DNA of 64,000 bases from Alistipes sp. (GTDB taxonomy: Bacteria > Bacteroidota > Bacteroidia > Bacteroidales > Rikenellaceae). Of the stretch, positions 27,361-36,101 are shown piece by piece. The DNA is taken from contig NZ_JAHHQJ010000004.1 in assembly GCF_020026455.1 (NCBI RefSeq), forward strand, positions 152,786 through 216,785, written 5' to 3'. A model generated the notes under the pieces. The model was not told the origin of the DNA. It searched no databases and saw nothing but the letters and a program-made list of their open reading frames with translations. The position numbers were made by a program, and so were the translations under genes. Every line of letters begins with the position of its first letter. The stretch's first letter is position 1.

Positions 27361-27969
27361 CTACCGGCAGTGGTGTGAAATGAGGGTCATGAACTCCTCG
27401 CGGGTGCGGTGGTCCGAGAGGAAGATGCCCGTGAATGCCGATGTCGTGGTCGCCGACTGTTGTTTTTCGATGCCGCGCATCTGCATGCACATGTGGCTGG
27501 CCTCGATCACCACGGCCACACCCATCGGGTTGAGCGCCTCCTGGATGCAGTCGCGGATCTGCACCGTCAGCCGTTCCTGCACCTGTAGGCGGCGGGCGAA
27601 GCACTCTACCACGCGTGCGATTTTCGAGAGCCCCGTGATGTGTCCGTTGGGGATGTAGGCCACGTGGGCCTTGCCGTAGAAGGGCAGCATGTGGTGTTCG
27701 CACATCGAGTAAAGTTCGATGTCCTTGACCAGCACCATCTGTTTGTATTCTTCGCGGAAGGTTGCCGAGCGTATGATCTCCAGCGGATTTTCGTTGTATC
27801 CTTTGGTCAGGAACGACATGGCTTTGGCCACGCGTTCGGGGGTTTTCAGCAGCCCCTCACGTGAGGGGTCCTCGCCCAGCAGGCGCAGTATTTCGGCGTA
27901 ATGGCCCTTCAGCTCCTCGATGGTCGCCGGGTCGAACCGTTCCTCCTTGTGGTAATTTTTCAGTTCCAT
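27361..27969 (-). CDS. folE: GTP cyclohydrolase I
   Basis: 202 residues. Zinc and catalytic residues are visible in CEHHMLPFYGKAHVAYIP and the C-terminal CMQMRGIEKQQSATTTSAF. It converts GTP to dihydroneopterin triphosphate, the entry point to folate and, through QueD (22.2 kb), to queuosine. The gene's -7 element ends five bases before the ATG. A 16-bp CACGTG-centred palindrome (27853-27868) lies in the coding sequence but does not match parS arms. Confidence 0.97.
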   Translation of the reverse strand: MELKNYHKEERFDPATIEELKGHYAEILRLLGEDPSREGLLKTPERVAKAMSFLTKGYNENPLEIIRSATFREEYKQMVLVKDIELYSMCEHHMLPFYGKAHVAYIPNGHITGLSKIARVVECFARRLQVQERLTVQIRDCIQEALNPMGVAVVIEASHMCMQMRGIEKQQSATTTSAFTGIFLSDHRTREEFMTLISHHCR

Positions 27970-27974
27970 GGGTG

Positions 27975-27982
27975 CAAAGATA
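27975..27982 (-). promoter_or_regulatory. folE -7 element, almost abutting the ATG
   Basis: The minus strand reads TATCTTTG with five bases between it and the folE ATG. Transcription would begin at or next to the start codon. Confidence 0.6.
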
Positions 27983-28066
27983 ACGATTTTATTCGGATAT
28001 GATCTGGGGCGTGCCCGGTGTCGGCGGCAAGGGAGCCGCAGCGGATCTGACTCTTGTGTTCGCAGC

Positions 28067-28110
28067 CCTTATGCCCGCTCTCCTTGTGTCCTTATGTCCT
28101 TATGCCCGCT
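28067..28110. repeat. Short intergenic direct repeat (CCTTATGCCCGCT x2)
   Basis: Two exact copies of the 13-mer CCTTATGCCCGCT at 28067-28079 and 28098-28110, with degenerate TCCTTGTGTCCTTATG between them, in the spacer between folE and rdgB. Confidence 0.7.
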
Positions 28111-28162
28111 GTTCGCTGCCGCTGGCCCGGCCTGGGGGGCTCCGCCTGGCGGTTTTCGGAGG

Positions 28163-28744
28163 CTATTGTTCGGTTGCATGGAGAAAATCCGCGAGTTTGC
28201 GTACGGCGCGGGCGCGGTGCGAAACGGCGTTTTTCTCTTCGGTCGTCATCTCGGCAAAGGTCTTCGTGTAGCCGTCGGGAACGAACAGCGGGTCGTAGCC
28301 GAATCCCTCGTGTCCGGTCTCGCGGTCGATGATCCTTCCTTCGACGATGCCTTCGAACAGGTGCTCTTCGCCGCCGAGGAGCAGCGAAATGACCGTCCGG
28401 AACCGTGCGCGGCGGTTTTCAACACCTTCGAGGTTTTTCAGCAGCAGGCGGTTGTTGGCCGCGAAGTCATGTCCGTCGGTGGCGTAACGGGCCGAATGTA
28501 CGCCCGGGGCACCGCCGAGAGCTTCGACTTCGAGTCCCGTGTCGTCGGCGAAGCAGTCGAGTCCCGTGCGGCCATGCAGGTATCGGGCCTTTTGCGAGGC
28601 GTTGCCTTCGAGCGTTTCCTGATCTTCGGGGATTTCCTCCGTGACACCGCAGTCGCGGGGTGTCACAAGGGTATAGGCGTCGCCCAATACGGCTTGTACT
28701 TCCGTGATTTTGTGGGCATTGTTGGTGGCGAAAAGAATTTTCAT
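28163..28744 (-). CDS. rdgB: XTP/dITP diphosphatase (RdgB/HAM1)
   Basis: 193 residues. Family motifs are ATNNAHKITEVQAVL at the N-terminus, FADDTGLEVEALGGAPGVHSA, GFGYDPLF and the C-terminal SHRARAVRKL. It hydrolyses non-canonical purine nucleoside triphosphates to monophosphates and pyrophosphate, keeping them out of DNA. It has its own -7 element just after the upstream ABC gene's stop. Confidence 0.97.
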   Translation of the reverse strand: MKILFATNNAHKITEVQAVLGDAYTLVTPRDCGVTEEIPEDQETLEGNASQKARYLHGRTGLDCFADDTGLEVEALGGAPGVHSARYATDGHDFAANNRLLLKNLEGVENRRARFRTVISLLLGGEEHLFEGIVEGRIIDRETGHEGFGYDPLFVPDGYTKTFAEMTTEEKNAVSHRARAVRKLADFLHATEQ

Positions 28745-28760
28745 CGGTTGTTGTTTTGTG

Positions 28761-28768
28761 CAAAGGTA
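28761..28768 (-). promoter_or_regulatory. rdgB -7 element
   Basis: The minus strand reads TACCTTTG 16 bases upstream of the rdgB ATG and directly after the preceding stop codon (28769-28771). Confidence 0.6.
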
Positions 28769-29413
28769 CTATTTTCCCGTGAAACCCGCATCCCGGGCCG
28801 CGCGTTGGAATTCATAATGTTCGTAACGACCCCGGACGCGTCCCCCGCCGAGCAGGTAGAGATCGTCGCAGATTCCGTCGAGCGGAGTGAGCGAGTTGGC
28901 AGCGATGAGCAGCGTCCGCCCCTTCGTGCCGAGCTGCAGGATGAGCCGCTGCACGGCAAGGAGGCTTTCTGTGTCGAGTCCCCGGAACGGTTCGTCGAGC
29001 AGCAGGACCCGTTTGTTCCGCATCAGCAGCAGGAGCAGTGCCAGGCGTTTGCGTTCGGCGGGCGAGCAGGTCGCCGCCTCGGCATCGGGCGGCACGGGCA
29101 GAAACCGGAGCAGCGGCGCCGGGTCCGATGCGGGGTTGCTGCGGCGCACGAGGTCGATGCAGTCCCGGACGGTCAGCCCCGGCCAGAAATGCGGCTCCGT
29201 CTCCAGATAGGCCATATCGGTCCGCCGCAGGGGATGTCCGTCGGCCTCGATGCGCCCCGATTCGGGCGTCAGGAGCCCGTACAGGGTGCGGAGCAGGGCG
29301 CTTCGCCCCTCGCCTGCGATGCCGTGGACGGCATTGGACGTGAGGAGCATTGTCACGCCGTCGAGCGGCATTTGTTCCCCGTCGCGGACCCGGAGTGCGT
29401 CAATCGTAATCAT
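28769..29413 (-). CDS. Degenerate ABC-type ATP-binding protein
   Basis: 214 residues with the overall layout of an ABC ATPase. Walker A is GIAGEGRSA (31-39), with Arg37 in place of the catalytic-loop Lys. The signature is CSPAERKRLALL instead of LSGGQ. Walker B LLLDEP is intact. The switch region reads LLIAANSL, lacking the usual His. Its start overlaps the stop of a membrane-protein gene by 14 bases, so the two likely form a complex. Reduced or absent ATPase activity is inferred. Confidence 0.82.
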   Translation of the reverse strand: MITIDALRVRDGEQMPLDGVTMLLTSNAVHGIAGEGRSALLRTLYGLLTPESGRIEADGHPLRRTDMAYLETEPHFWPGLTVRDCIDLVRRSNPASDPAPLLRFLPVPPDAEAATCSPAERKRLALLLLLMRNKRVLLLDEPFRGLDTESLLAVQRLILQLGTKGRTLLIAANSLTPLDGICDDLYLLGGGRVRGRYEHYEFQRAARDAGFTGK

Positions 29414-29987
29414 GGAGGTAGCGGTTGAGGTTGCGTTCGGCTCTGAAGGCGTAGCTCACCATCAGGCCGAGGGTCAGCGGGGACAGCAGCGGAACGAGGA
29501 ATCCCGCGGCGCCCAACTTGGCGGCCAGTGGCCGGCGGGGCATCCCGTCGGGTTTGTAGCGGGTGTATTTCTCCACGACGAAGTAACACAGCAGCAGTGC
29601 CGCGAACGGAATCCATGCCGCGGCCATCCATGCCGAACGGGGGTATGCAGCGACCGTCAGCAAGGCAAAGGGCGTCGCCAGCAGGAAATAGTTGCGCCAG
29701 GCCGTGCAGGTTTTGCGCACAAGCAGGCGCGCGGCTCCCGTCTCGGGGAGCAACAGAAGCTCCAGGGGTTCGCAGTCGGCATAAACGGTGCCGCAGAGCA
29801 GGGCTGCGACGCCGAGGGCGGGGAATCCCGCATGGGGCACGCAGGCGCAGACCGCCAATGCGGCGGCGATGGCCCCTGCCGCGCCCGGATGTTGCCGCAG
29901 GGTGGCGGTCCATTCGGGCGATCCGCCGAGTAGACCGACGCTCAACAGCCGCCCTGAGTAGATACGGCGCTGCTTTTCGGTTGACAT
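29400..29987 (-). CDS. Predicted membrane partner of the ABC protein
   Basis: 195 residues with about five hydrophobic segments (for example AAGAIAAALAVCACV, ALLTVAAYPRSAW, WIPFAALLLCYFVV and AGFLVPLLSPLTLGLMVSY). No family is recognised. The gene overlaps the ABC gene and starts two bases after the HAD gene stop, so it is the middle of a three-gene operon. It may be an unusual ABC permease, but this rests on context only. Confidence 0.75.
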   Translation of the reverse strand: MSTEKQRRIYSGRLLSVGLLGGSPEWTATLRQHPGAAGAIAAALAVCACVPHAGFPALGVAALLCGTVYADCEPLELLLLPETGAARLLVRKTCTAWRNYFLLATPFALLTVAAYPRSAWMAAAWIPFAALLLCYFVVEKYTRYKPDGMPRRPLAAKLGAAGFLVPLLSPLTLGLMVSYAFRAERNLNRYLHDYD

Positions 29988-29989
29988 GG

Positions 29990-30829
29990 TTATCTGACGG
30001 CCTCCAGTTTTTCGAGTTTGTCGTCGAGGTCGATTTTGTCGATGATGGTCTTCACGAGCACATCCATTTCCGACTCCGGGGAGTAGTCTGCCGGGCAGAC
30101 GTGGTTCACGCGGTTGTCGTGGATCAGCGAGGCCATCTCCTTGCGTGCTCCCTTCTGGTCGGGGTTGTAGACGGCGATCGAGTGTCCTCCGAAATTCTTC
30201 ACCAGCCGCATGCAGGGGATGTCGGTGGTTCCGTCGCCGACATAGATCATGTGTTTGAACGGCACGGGACGCTCGTTTTCGGGGATGTAGCGGTTGACCA
30301 TCTTCGAATCGAAGACCGATTCCACGCCCTTGTTGATCTTGAATATGAACTGTGTCTTGTTGGTGTAGTTGACCGCCACGGCAGGCCAGTAGGCGATGCC
30401 GTCCACGTCGTAGAGGAACGAACAGGCGTAGATCTTGCGGAATTCGTGGGCTATCTCCGTTCCCTCGATGATCTCTTTCAGCCCCGAGGAGTTGATGTAG
30501 TGCAAAATGCGGATTCCCCGCTCTTCGCCGTAACGGTTGATCCGGGAAAACCACTCCCTGACGCCGTTGAAGAGCGTCACGCGGCGTCCCGAATCCTGAA
30601 AGGCCTCGCGGCGGAGCGAGAGGCCCTTCGATTTGGCCTCCTGAATCATCCGCGCCATGTATGTGAGGACCATGTCGGCGTCCTGCTCCTCGGCGAGCGA
30701 GTTGGCCTCGGTCCAGAACTCCTTGTTGCTCTTGCCGACGGCCGGAATGAAGTCGTATTCCTGCATGTTGCCCGGGGCGAGTGTCCCGTCGAAGTCGTAG
30801 ATCAGGGCTATGGTAAATCTGAATTCCAT
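29990..30829 (-). CDS. HAD-superfamily phosphatase
   Basis: 279 residues from the ATG of MEFRFTIALIYDFDGTLAPG; an upstream extension is not protein-like. HAD motif I is DFDGT (Asp12, Asp14), and the metal-binding motif IV region reads MIYVGDGTTDIPCMRL. Between them a helical cap includes QEAKSKGLSLRREAFQDSG. Substrate is unknown. It is the first gene of the HAD/membrane/ABC operon. The coupled membrane proteins suggest that its substrate could be envelope-related, but this is speculative. Confidence 0.88.
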   Translation of the reverse strand: MEFRFTIALIYDFDGTLAPGNMQEYDFIPAVGKSNKEFWTEANSLAEEQDADMVLTYMARMIQEAKSKGLSLRREAFQDSGRRVTLFNGVREWFSRINRYGEERGIRILHYINSSGLKEIIEGTEIAHEFRKIYACSFLYDVDGIAYWPAVAVNYTNKTQFIFKINKGVESVFDSKMVNRYIPENERPVPFKHMIYVGDGTTDIPCMRLVKNFGGHSIAVYNPDQKGARKEMASLIHDNRVNHVCPADYSPESEMDVLVKTIIDKIDLDDKLEKLEAVR

Positions 30830-30860
30830 TGTTTTCAAGGTGTGGGATCTGAAATTCGTG

Positions 30861-31622
30861 TCAAAATATATCTGTGAAGTTGGGGTTGGTGTAGACGTCG
30901 TACTGCATTCTGAATTCATGCATGCGTCCCGTCCGGGTTGCGGTTTTCACCTTGTATGAGAAGAACGTGTCGTCTTCAAATGCCGTGTAGTCGAAGAAGT
31001 AAAGTTTGTGATTCCAGTACTCGTAGCGGTGCAAGGAGCCTTGGTTTGCGTGATAAGGATAGAGAACCTTGTGAAAGTTCCTTACGATCCCTTTCTGCCG
31101 CGCCATTTCGAGCAGCCGCTCCTGTACGTCCTTGTTGTTGCAATAGGCCGCATAATCCGAGGTGTTGTCCAGCGGAACCCCGTTCAGCAGCATTTTGCCC
31201 TTGAAGAATTTGGCCGGAACCGGGTCCGTATCGTCGTAGTCGTATTCCTCCTCCTTGGGCATGTAGTCCCAATGCAGGCTCAGCTCCATCACCGTTTTTT
31301 CGGGCGAGACAAGGGCTGCGAAGCCGATTTCGTCCCATAGATAGTGGTCGTATCCCTTGTTGTACTCGTCTCCATACAGGATCCGCTCGCAGGGGCCGAA
31401 TACCCCGATCAGGGAGTCGACGGGTATGTCTATCGAAAAACTCCTGCCGTTGTAGGTTGCGCGCTCTTCGGTAAAAACAAACAGATGCTCCGTATTTACA
31501 CCCATGGCTTCGAGCTGCTCTTTCGTATATCCGGAATCCATGTAGGAACTCCGGGTTGCAGGGGAGCATCCGGAAAGGATCATACAGAGCAGATACCCAA
31601 AAAATCCGATTCCTGTTTTCAT
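30861..31622 (-). CDS. Hypothetical lipoprotein
   Basis: 253 residues from the Met of MKTGIGFFGYLLCMILSGC (an alternative start seven codons upstream is possible). Lipobox LSGC, Cys19. The mature region has no family I recognise; it contains an acidic patch EEEYDYDDTDPVP. It lies 31 bases upstream of the HAD gene on the same strand and may belong to that operon. Function is unknown; likely periplasm-facing. Confidence 0.78.
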   Translation of the reverse strand: MKTGIGFFGYLLCMILSGCSPATRSSYMDSGYTKEQLEAMGVNTEHLFVFTEERATYNGRSFSIDIPVDSLIGVFGPCERILYGDEYNKGYDHYLWDEIGFAALVSPEKTVMELSLHWDYMPKEEEYDYDDTDPVPAKFFKGKMLLNGVPLDNTSDYAAYCNNKDVQERLLEMARQKGIVRNFHKVLYPYHANQGSLHRYEYWNHKLYFFDYTAFEDDTFFSYKVKTATRTGRMHEFRMQYDVYTNPNFTDIF

Positions 31623-31763
31623 TGTTTTCTGAAGAAGATTCATGTGTATCAATTTCGGGCTGAAATCCGTTTTTCGGCTGTTCCGGCCCGCAAACGGAGC
31701 CCGGCAGTTCGGCTCGTCATGCAACCCGATTCACTTATTTTAACAAAGATATTGTTTTTTTCG

Positions 31764-31771
31764 TATTTTTG
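31764..31771 (+). promoter_or_regulatory. Nitroreductase promoter -7 element
   Basis: TATTTTTG in an AT-rich stretch, 28 bases upstream of the ATG. Confidence 0.6.
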
Positions 31772-31799
31772 CAATAAACCTACGAAAACGCAACGGATT

Positions 31800-32330
31800 A
31801 TGGAATTCAAAGAATTGATCGCAAAACGCCGCTCGGTCCGTAAATTCACCGACCGCGAAGTTCCCCGTGCAACGGTGGAGCGCATTCTTCACGAGGCCCT
31901 TTCTGCCCCTTCGGCCCGCAATACGCGCACGACGCGTTTTCTGGTGGTCGACGATCCGGCGCTGGTGGCCCGCATGGCCGAAATGCGCGATTACGGGGCG
32001 GCGTTTCTGAAGGGTGCGCCGCTGGCGATTCTGGTGCTGGGCGAGACCTCGGCGAGCGATCTGTGGCGCGAGAACGCCGCGATTGCGGCCACACTGCTCC
32101 AGCTGGCCTGCGTCGACGAAGGGCTGGCTTCGTGCTGGGTGCACGTCAACGGACGGCCCCGCCGCAAGGATGCTCCCGACGGGGAGCAGGCCGCCGATTA
32201 CCTCCGCAGCTTCCTGCCCGTCCCCGAGGGTTGCGAACCCCTCTGTGCCATCGCTCTGGGCTATTCCGACTTCTCCCCTGCCCCGCTGCCGCCTGCCGAC
32301 GACGAGGCGCGGATTCTTCGGCTCGAATAG
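31800..32330 (+). CDS. Nitroreductase-family FMN oxidoreductase
   Basis: 176 residues from the ATG of MEFKELIAKRRSVRKFTDREV; an upstream extension is not family-like. The N-terminal RRSVRKF FMN-phosphate motif and SAPSARNTRTTRFLVV are typical of the compact nitroreductase fold that forms homodimers with two FMN. It transfers electrons from NAD(P)H to nitro, quinone or flavin acceptors; the natural substrate is not predictable. A hairpin terminator follows. Confidence 0.92.
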   Translation: MEFKELIAKRRSVRKFTDREVPRATVERILHEALSAPSARNTRTTRFLVVDDPALVARMAEMRDYGAAFLKGAPLAILVLGETSASDLWRENAAIAATLLQLACVDEGLASCWVHVNGRPRRKDAPDGEQAADYLRSFLPVPEGCEPLCAIALGYSDFSPAPLPPADDEARILRLE

Positions 32331-32332
32331 CA

Positions 32333-32362
32333 GGAAAGGACATCCCGAAGGGTGTCCTTTCC
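32333..32362 (+). terminator. Terminator after nitroreductase gene
   Basis: GGAAAGGACA pairs with TGTCCTTTCC around an inner CCC/GGG, three bases after the stop. Confidence 0.8.
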
Positions 32363-32390
32363 CGTTTCATATCGGTGCGGCAGAATGTCG

Positions 32391-32450
32391 CTCCTTGTTC
32401 TCTGCGCCCCATTATTTGCGCCTTGTTCTCCGCTCCTCGCTCCTCAGTGC
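32391..32450. repeat. Degenerate CTCCTTGTTCTC-type intergenic repeats
   Basis: A short spacer with repeated CCTTGTTCTC and GCTCCTC elements between two terminators. It is similar in character to the CCTTATG repeats near 28.07 kb, with no coding potential. Confidence 0.5.
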
Positions 32451-32482
32451 CGGTGCCGGGCGTTTGCGTTTATCCGAAAAGA

Positions 32483-32512
32483 GAGAGGTCCGGACACAAT
32501 TCCGGACCTCTC
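32483..32512 (-). terminator. Terminator of recJ
   Basis: Arms GAGAGGTCCGGA and TCCGGACCTCTC with a six-base loop; on the minus strand it is followed by TCTTTTCGG. Confidence 0.85.
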
Positions 32513-32531
32513 TTTGGTGACGGGGGTAGAA

Positions 32532-34298
32532 CTACCTGTTCAGAACCGGTTTGATGTCCTTGATCCGGAGCTGGGTGGTCACCGTTCCCCGATAGTGGTT
32601 TTCGACAATCTGGTAGCAGACGTCGATCGGGCGTCCCGAGCGCACCCATTCGTAGTGCGTGGGTTGCTGGAAGGCGATAGCCTGGATCTTGGTGTTGGGC
32701 TTCTGCCGCTGCATCAGGTCCATGCGCAGGTGCTCGCACTCCATGCCGACGAGTTTGGCGTCGCCATGGTTGCTCACGCCGTAGGTTGCGAAGACCGGCG
32801 CCGTATTGCCCGGCCCGAAGGGCTGGAAGCGGTTGAGGTCCTTGCGGAAGGCCGGCGTGACGTCCGAGAAGAGCAGTTCGCTGTCGATGTCCACCTGCGG
32901 GACGAGCATCTGCGGATCGATGTTCTCCTCCACATATGCGTTGAACCGCCGCGTGAACTCGCCGACGTTTTCCGGACGCATCGTCAACCCTGCGGCATAC
33001 ATGTGTCCGCCGAAGTTTTCCAGCAGATCCGAGCACGACTCGACGGCCTGGTAAAGGTCGAATCCGGGGACCGAACGCGCCGAGCCGGTCACAAAGCCGT
33101 TGCTCATCGTCAGCACCACCGTCGGACGGTAGTAGGTTTCGATCAGACGCGAGGCGACGATACCCACGATGCCCTTCATCCAGCGGGGATTGTAGATCAC
33201 GGTGCTCTTGAGGGCCTTCATTTCGGGATTGCCCTCGATATAGTCGTGCGCTTCCTGCGTGACGGAGCGGTCGATCGACTTGCGGTCCTGGTTGTAGGCG
33301 TCGATCACGCTGCCGAACTCCTCGGCGATCGACTCGTTGCCCTCGATCAGCAGTTCCACGGCGGCATGTCCGCCCGAAGGCGAGGCATTTTCGTCGTTCT
33401 CGTCCATCCGCATCCGGCCGGCGGCGTTGATGCGCGGCCCGATCTTGAAGACGATGTCGTCGATGGTGATATTGTGTTTGTCCAGCCCGCAGATCTTGAT
33501 GATCGACAGCAAACCTTTCGACGGCTCGCGGTTGAGGTTCTTCAGACCGAAATAGGCCAGAATGCGGTTCTCGCCCACCAGCGGCACGATGTCCGAGGCG
33601 ATCGATACGACCAGCAGGTCCAGCAGCGGCAGAATCTGCTCGAAGGGCATGTTGTTTTTCTGCGCATAGGCCTGCACGAGTTTGAATCCCACGCCGCAAC
33701 CCGACAGTTCGTCGAACGGGTAGGAGCAGTCGACCCGCTTGGGGTCCAGAACGGCTACGGCCTTGGGAATCTCCTCGGCCGGGAGGTGGTGGTCGCAGAT
33801 GATGAAATCCACGCCTTTCGTCTTCGCATAGACAACCTTTTCCGTGGCTTTGATGCCGCAGTCCAGGGCGATGATAAGCCCCACGCCCTTGCGGGCGGCC
33901 AGGTCGATCCCCTTGATCGAAATACCGTATCCTTCGGTATAACGGTCGGGGATGTAGAACATCAGGTTTTTGTGCCCGATCTGGCGCAGAAACTTGTAAA
34001 CCAGAGCAACGGCCGTACAGCCGTCCACGTCGTAGTCGCCGTAAACCATGATCTTCTCCTGGTTCGCAACGGCCCGTTCGACCCGCTCGACCGCCTTCTC
34101 CATGTCCTTCATCAGGAACGGATCGTGCAGGTCGGCGAGGCTCGGTTTAAAGAACTTCCCCGCCTTCTCTACGGTGTCTATGCCTCTCTGTACGAGTAGA
34201 TTGGCCAACACTGGCGAGATCCGCAGAGCAGCTGCCATACCGGCTGCCGTCGCGGGGTCGCCCTGTGGCTTCACTACCCAGCGTTTTTCTATAGGCAT
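32532..34298 (-). CDS. recJ: Single-stranded-DNA exonuclease RecJ
   Basis: 588 residues. DHH-family motifs are YGDYDVDGCTAVALVY (about 101-116), DFIICDHHLPAEEIP and the later DHHA1-type glycine-rich block SARSVPGFDLYQAVESC. It degrades single-stranded DNA 5' to 3' in recombination and mismatch repair. A C-terminal OB-like region binds DNA. The 182-base gap to lipB upstream presumably holds its promoter, but no TAnnTTTG match is clear. Confidence 0.96.
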   Translation of the reverse strand: MPIEKRWVVKPQGDPATAAGMAAALRISPVLANLLVQRGIDTVEKAGKFFKPSLADLHDPFLMKDMEKAVERVERAVANQEKIMVYGDYDVDGCTAVALVYKFLRQIGHKNLMFYIPDRYTEGYGISIKGIDLAARKGVGLIIALDCGIKATEKVVYAKTKGVDFIICDHHLPAEEIPKAVAVLDPKRVDCSYPFDELSGCGVGFKLVQAYAQKNNMPFEQILPLLDLLVVSIASDIVPLVGENRILAYFGLKNLNREPSKGLLSIIKICGLDKHNITIDDIVFKIGPRINAAGRMRMDENDENASPSGGHAAVELLIEGNESIAEEFGSVIDAYNQDRKSIDRSVTQEAHDYIEGNPEMKALKSTVIYNPRWMKGIVGIVASRLIETYYRPTVVLTMSNGFVTGSARSVPGFDLYQAVESCSDLLENFGGHMYAAGLTMRPENVGEFTRRFNAYVEENIDPQMLVPQVDIDSELLFSDVTPAFRKDLNRFQPFGPGNTAPVFATYGVSNHGDAKLVGMECEHLRMDLMQRQKPNTKIQAIAFQQPTHYEWVRSGRPIDVCYQIVENHYRGTVTTQLRIKDIKPVLNR

Positions 34299-34480
34299 AC
34301 GAATTGTTATTTATATATTTTAACATTTAATTTCCAATTTTCGTTATGGCGCCCTTATCCTTTTTCGGAGTTGCGCCGGTGTTGCCGCCGTCTGTGGCGA
34401 CGTTTGCAATTACGGTCCCGTCCCGGCCCTCCTTCGCCGAGGGAGACGGGTGGGATGTCAGATCCTGTTGCGGAGCTCTT

Positions 34481-35191
34481 TCACGAACCGCACGTTATTT
34501 CACACCCCAAAGCTGCGGCCAATTCGCCGACGATCCGCCGTTTGACCTCCTGTATCGACACTTGCGATCCCGTTTCGGCAGTGATCGACGTGACGCCCCG
34601 GTCGGTGAATCCGCAGGGGTTGATGCGCGAGAACCACTCCAGATCGGTCGTCACGTTCAGCGCGAATCCGTGCATGGTAACATAACGCGACGAGCGGACT
34701 CCTATTGCGCAGATCTTGCGCGGCCGAGCCTTTGCAGGGTCGATCCATACGCCCGATGCTCCGGCAATGCGGCCCGCCGCGATTCCGTACTCCGCGACCG
34801 TGCGGATCACGGTCTCCTCCAGCGCTTCGATATACTCGCGCAGTCCGATGCCGAGACGCTCCAGGTCGAGGATCGGATAGCAGACCAGCTGCCCGGGGCC
34901 GTGGAAGGTGATGTCGCCGCCGCGGTCTATGTGAAAGAACTGTGCGCCCATTGCGTGGAGCGCCTCCTGGTTGACGAGCAGATTTTCGGCATGCCCGCTC
35001 TTGCCCAGCGTGTAAACCGGCGGATGCTCCACCAGCAGGACCGTGCCCGCATCGTCCGGATCGCCGTCGGCTTCCGGGGTGTGGGTCGGACCGGTGCGCT
35101 TTCGGGCTACCCTGGCGTCGAACAACTCCTGCTGCAAATCCCAGCAGGTTTTGTAGTCCATGCGTCCGAGGTCTCGGCAGAAGGCTTTCAT
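34481..35191 (-). CDS. lipB: Lipoyl(octanoyl) transferase
   Basis: 236 residues from the ATG of MKAFCRDLGRMDYKTCWDLQ. Family blocks include PPVYTLGKSGHAENLL, GGDITFHGPGQLVCYPI and the active-site segment INPCGFTDRGVTS with the transferase Cys. It moves octanoyl from acyl-ACP to lipoyl domains in the cytoplasm, ahead of sulfur insertion by LipA. It starts two bases after the lipA stop, so the pair is translationally linked. Confidence 0.95.
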   Translation of the reverse strand: MKAFCRDLGRMDYKTCWDLQQELFDARVARKRTGPTHTPEADGDPDDAGTVLLVEHPPVYTLGKSGHAENLLVNQEALHAMGAQFFHIDRGGDITFHGPGQLVCYPILDLERLGIGLREYIEALEETVIRTVAEYGIAAGRIAGASGVWIDPAKARPRKICAIGVRSSRYVTMHGFALNVTTDLEWFSRINPCGFTDRGVTSITAETGSQVSIQEVKRRIVGELAAALGCEITCGS

Positions 35192-35193
35192 CG

Positions 35194-36075
35194 CTACAAA
35201 CTTTTTACGCTGCGCAGGGCTTCTTCGGCCATGTACGACGAGCGGACCAGAGGTGCGCTCGCGCAGTAGCTGAAACCCATTTCCAGCGCCCGGAGTTTGT
35301 ACCATTCGAATTTTTCGGGAGTGATATACGCCGCAACGGGGTAGTGCTCCAGAGTAGGCCGAAGGTACTGACCGAGTGTCACAATCCGCACACCTGCGTC
35401 GCGCAGGTCGTGCAAGGTCTGCAAAACTTCATCATCGCTCTCGTCAAGTCCGACCATCAGTCCGCTTTTCGTCACGACGCCCTGTCTGTTCAGGCAGCGC
35501 AGGGTCTCCAGGCTGGTGTGATACTTTGCCCTGGAGCGCACCACGGGGGTCAGTCGCTCGACGGTTTCGATGTTGTGCCCGATGATGTCGGGCTTCGACG
35601 CGACGATCACCTCCAACAGGTCGGGTCGTGCGTCCAAATCGGGAATAAGGAGCTCAATTACGGCGTCGGGATTCTGTGCGCGGATGGCCTCCACGGTTGC
35701 GGCCCAATGGGCTGCTCCGCCGTCGGGGAGGTCGTCGCGCGTCACGGAAGTTACGACGACATACCGCAGTTTCATCAACGCGACACTTTCGGCCACCTGT
35801 CGGGGCTCCTCGGCGTCGGGAGCAAGGGGGCGGCCCGTTTTGGTTGCACAGAAACGGCAACCTCGAGTGCAGATGTCTCCCAGAATCATGAATGTCGCTG
35901 TCCTCCGGCTCCAGCATTCGGCTTGGTTGGGACACCTGCCGCTGCTGCAAATCGTGTGCAGATTGTGCTTTTCGACGATCTGCCGCACTTCGCCCCATTC
36001 GGGAGTGCGGTGGAGTCGGATTTTCAGCCATCCGGGTTTTTTCAGTACATCTACCTTGTCATAAAACTTCGGCAT
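35194..36075 (-). CDS. lipA: Lipoyl synthase
   Basis: 293 residues. Two Fe-S sites are expected: an auxiliary cluster in CSSGRCPNQAEC near the N-terminus and the radical-SAM CxxxCxxC in DICTRGCRFCATK. The C-terminal RSSY motif is present (APLVRSSYMAEEAL). It inserts two sulfurs into octanoyl groups using S-adenosylmethionine. First gene of the lipA-lipB pair. Confidence 0.97.
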   Translation of the reverse strand: MPKFYDKVDVLKKPGWLKIRLHRTPEWGEVRQIVEKHNLHTICSSGRCPNQAECWSRRTATFMILGDICTRGCRFCATKTGRPLAPDAEEPRQVAESVALMKLRYVVVTSVTRDDLPDGGAAHWAATVEAIRAQNPDAVIELLIPDLDARPDLLEVIVASKPDIIGHNIETVERLTPVVRSRAKYHTSLETLRCLNRQGVVTKSGLMVGLDESDDEVLQTLHDLRDAGVRIVTLGQYLRPTLEHYPVAAYITPEKFEWYKLRALEMGFSYCASAPLVRSSYMAEEALRSVKSL

Positions 36076-36101
36076 TTAAGTTCATTATTTTCCAATTGAT
36101 G

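Noticed and set aside
27853..27868. CCCCTCACGTGAGGGG palindrome in folE
   Set aside because: It has the CACGTG core but the arms do not match the GTT..AAC of parS, and it is in a coding sequence; likely chance.
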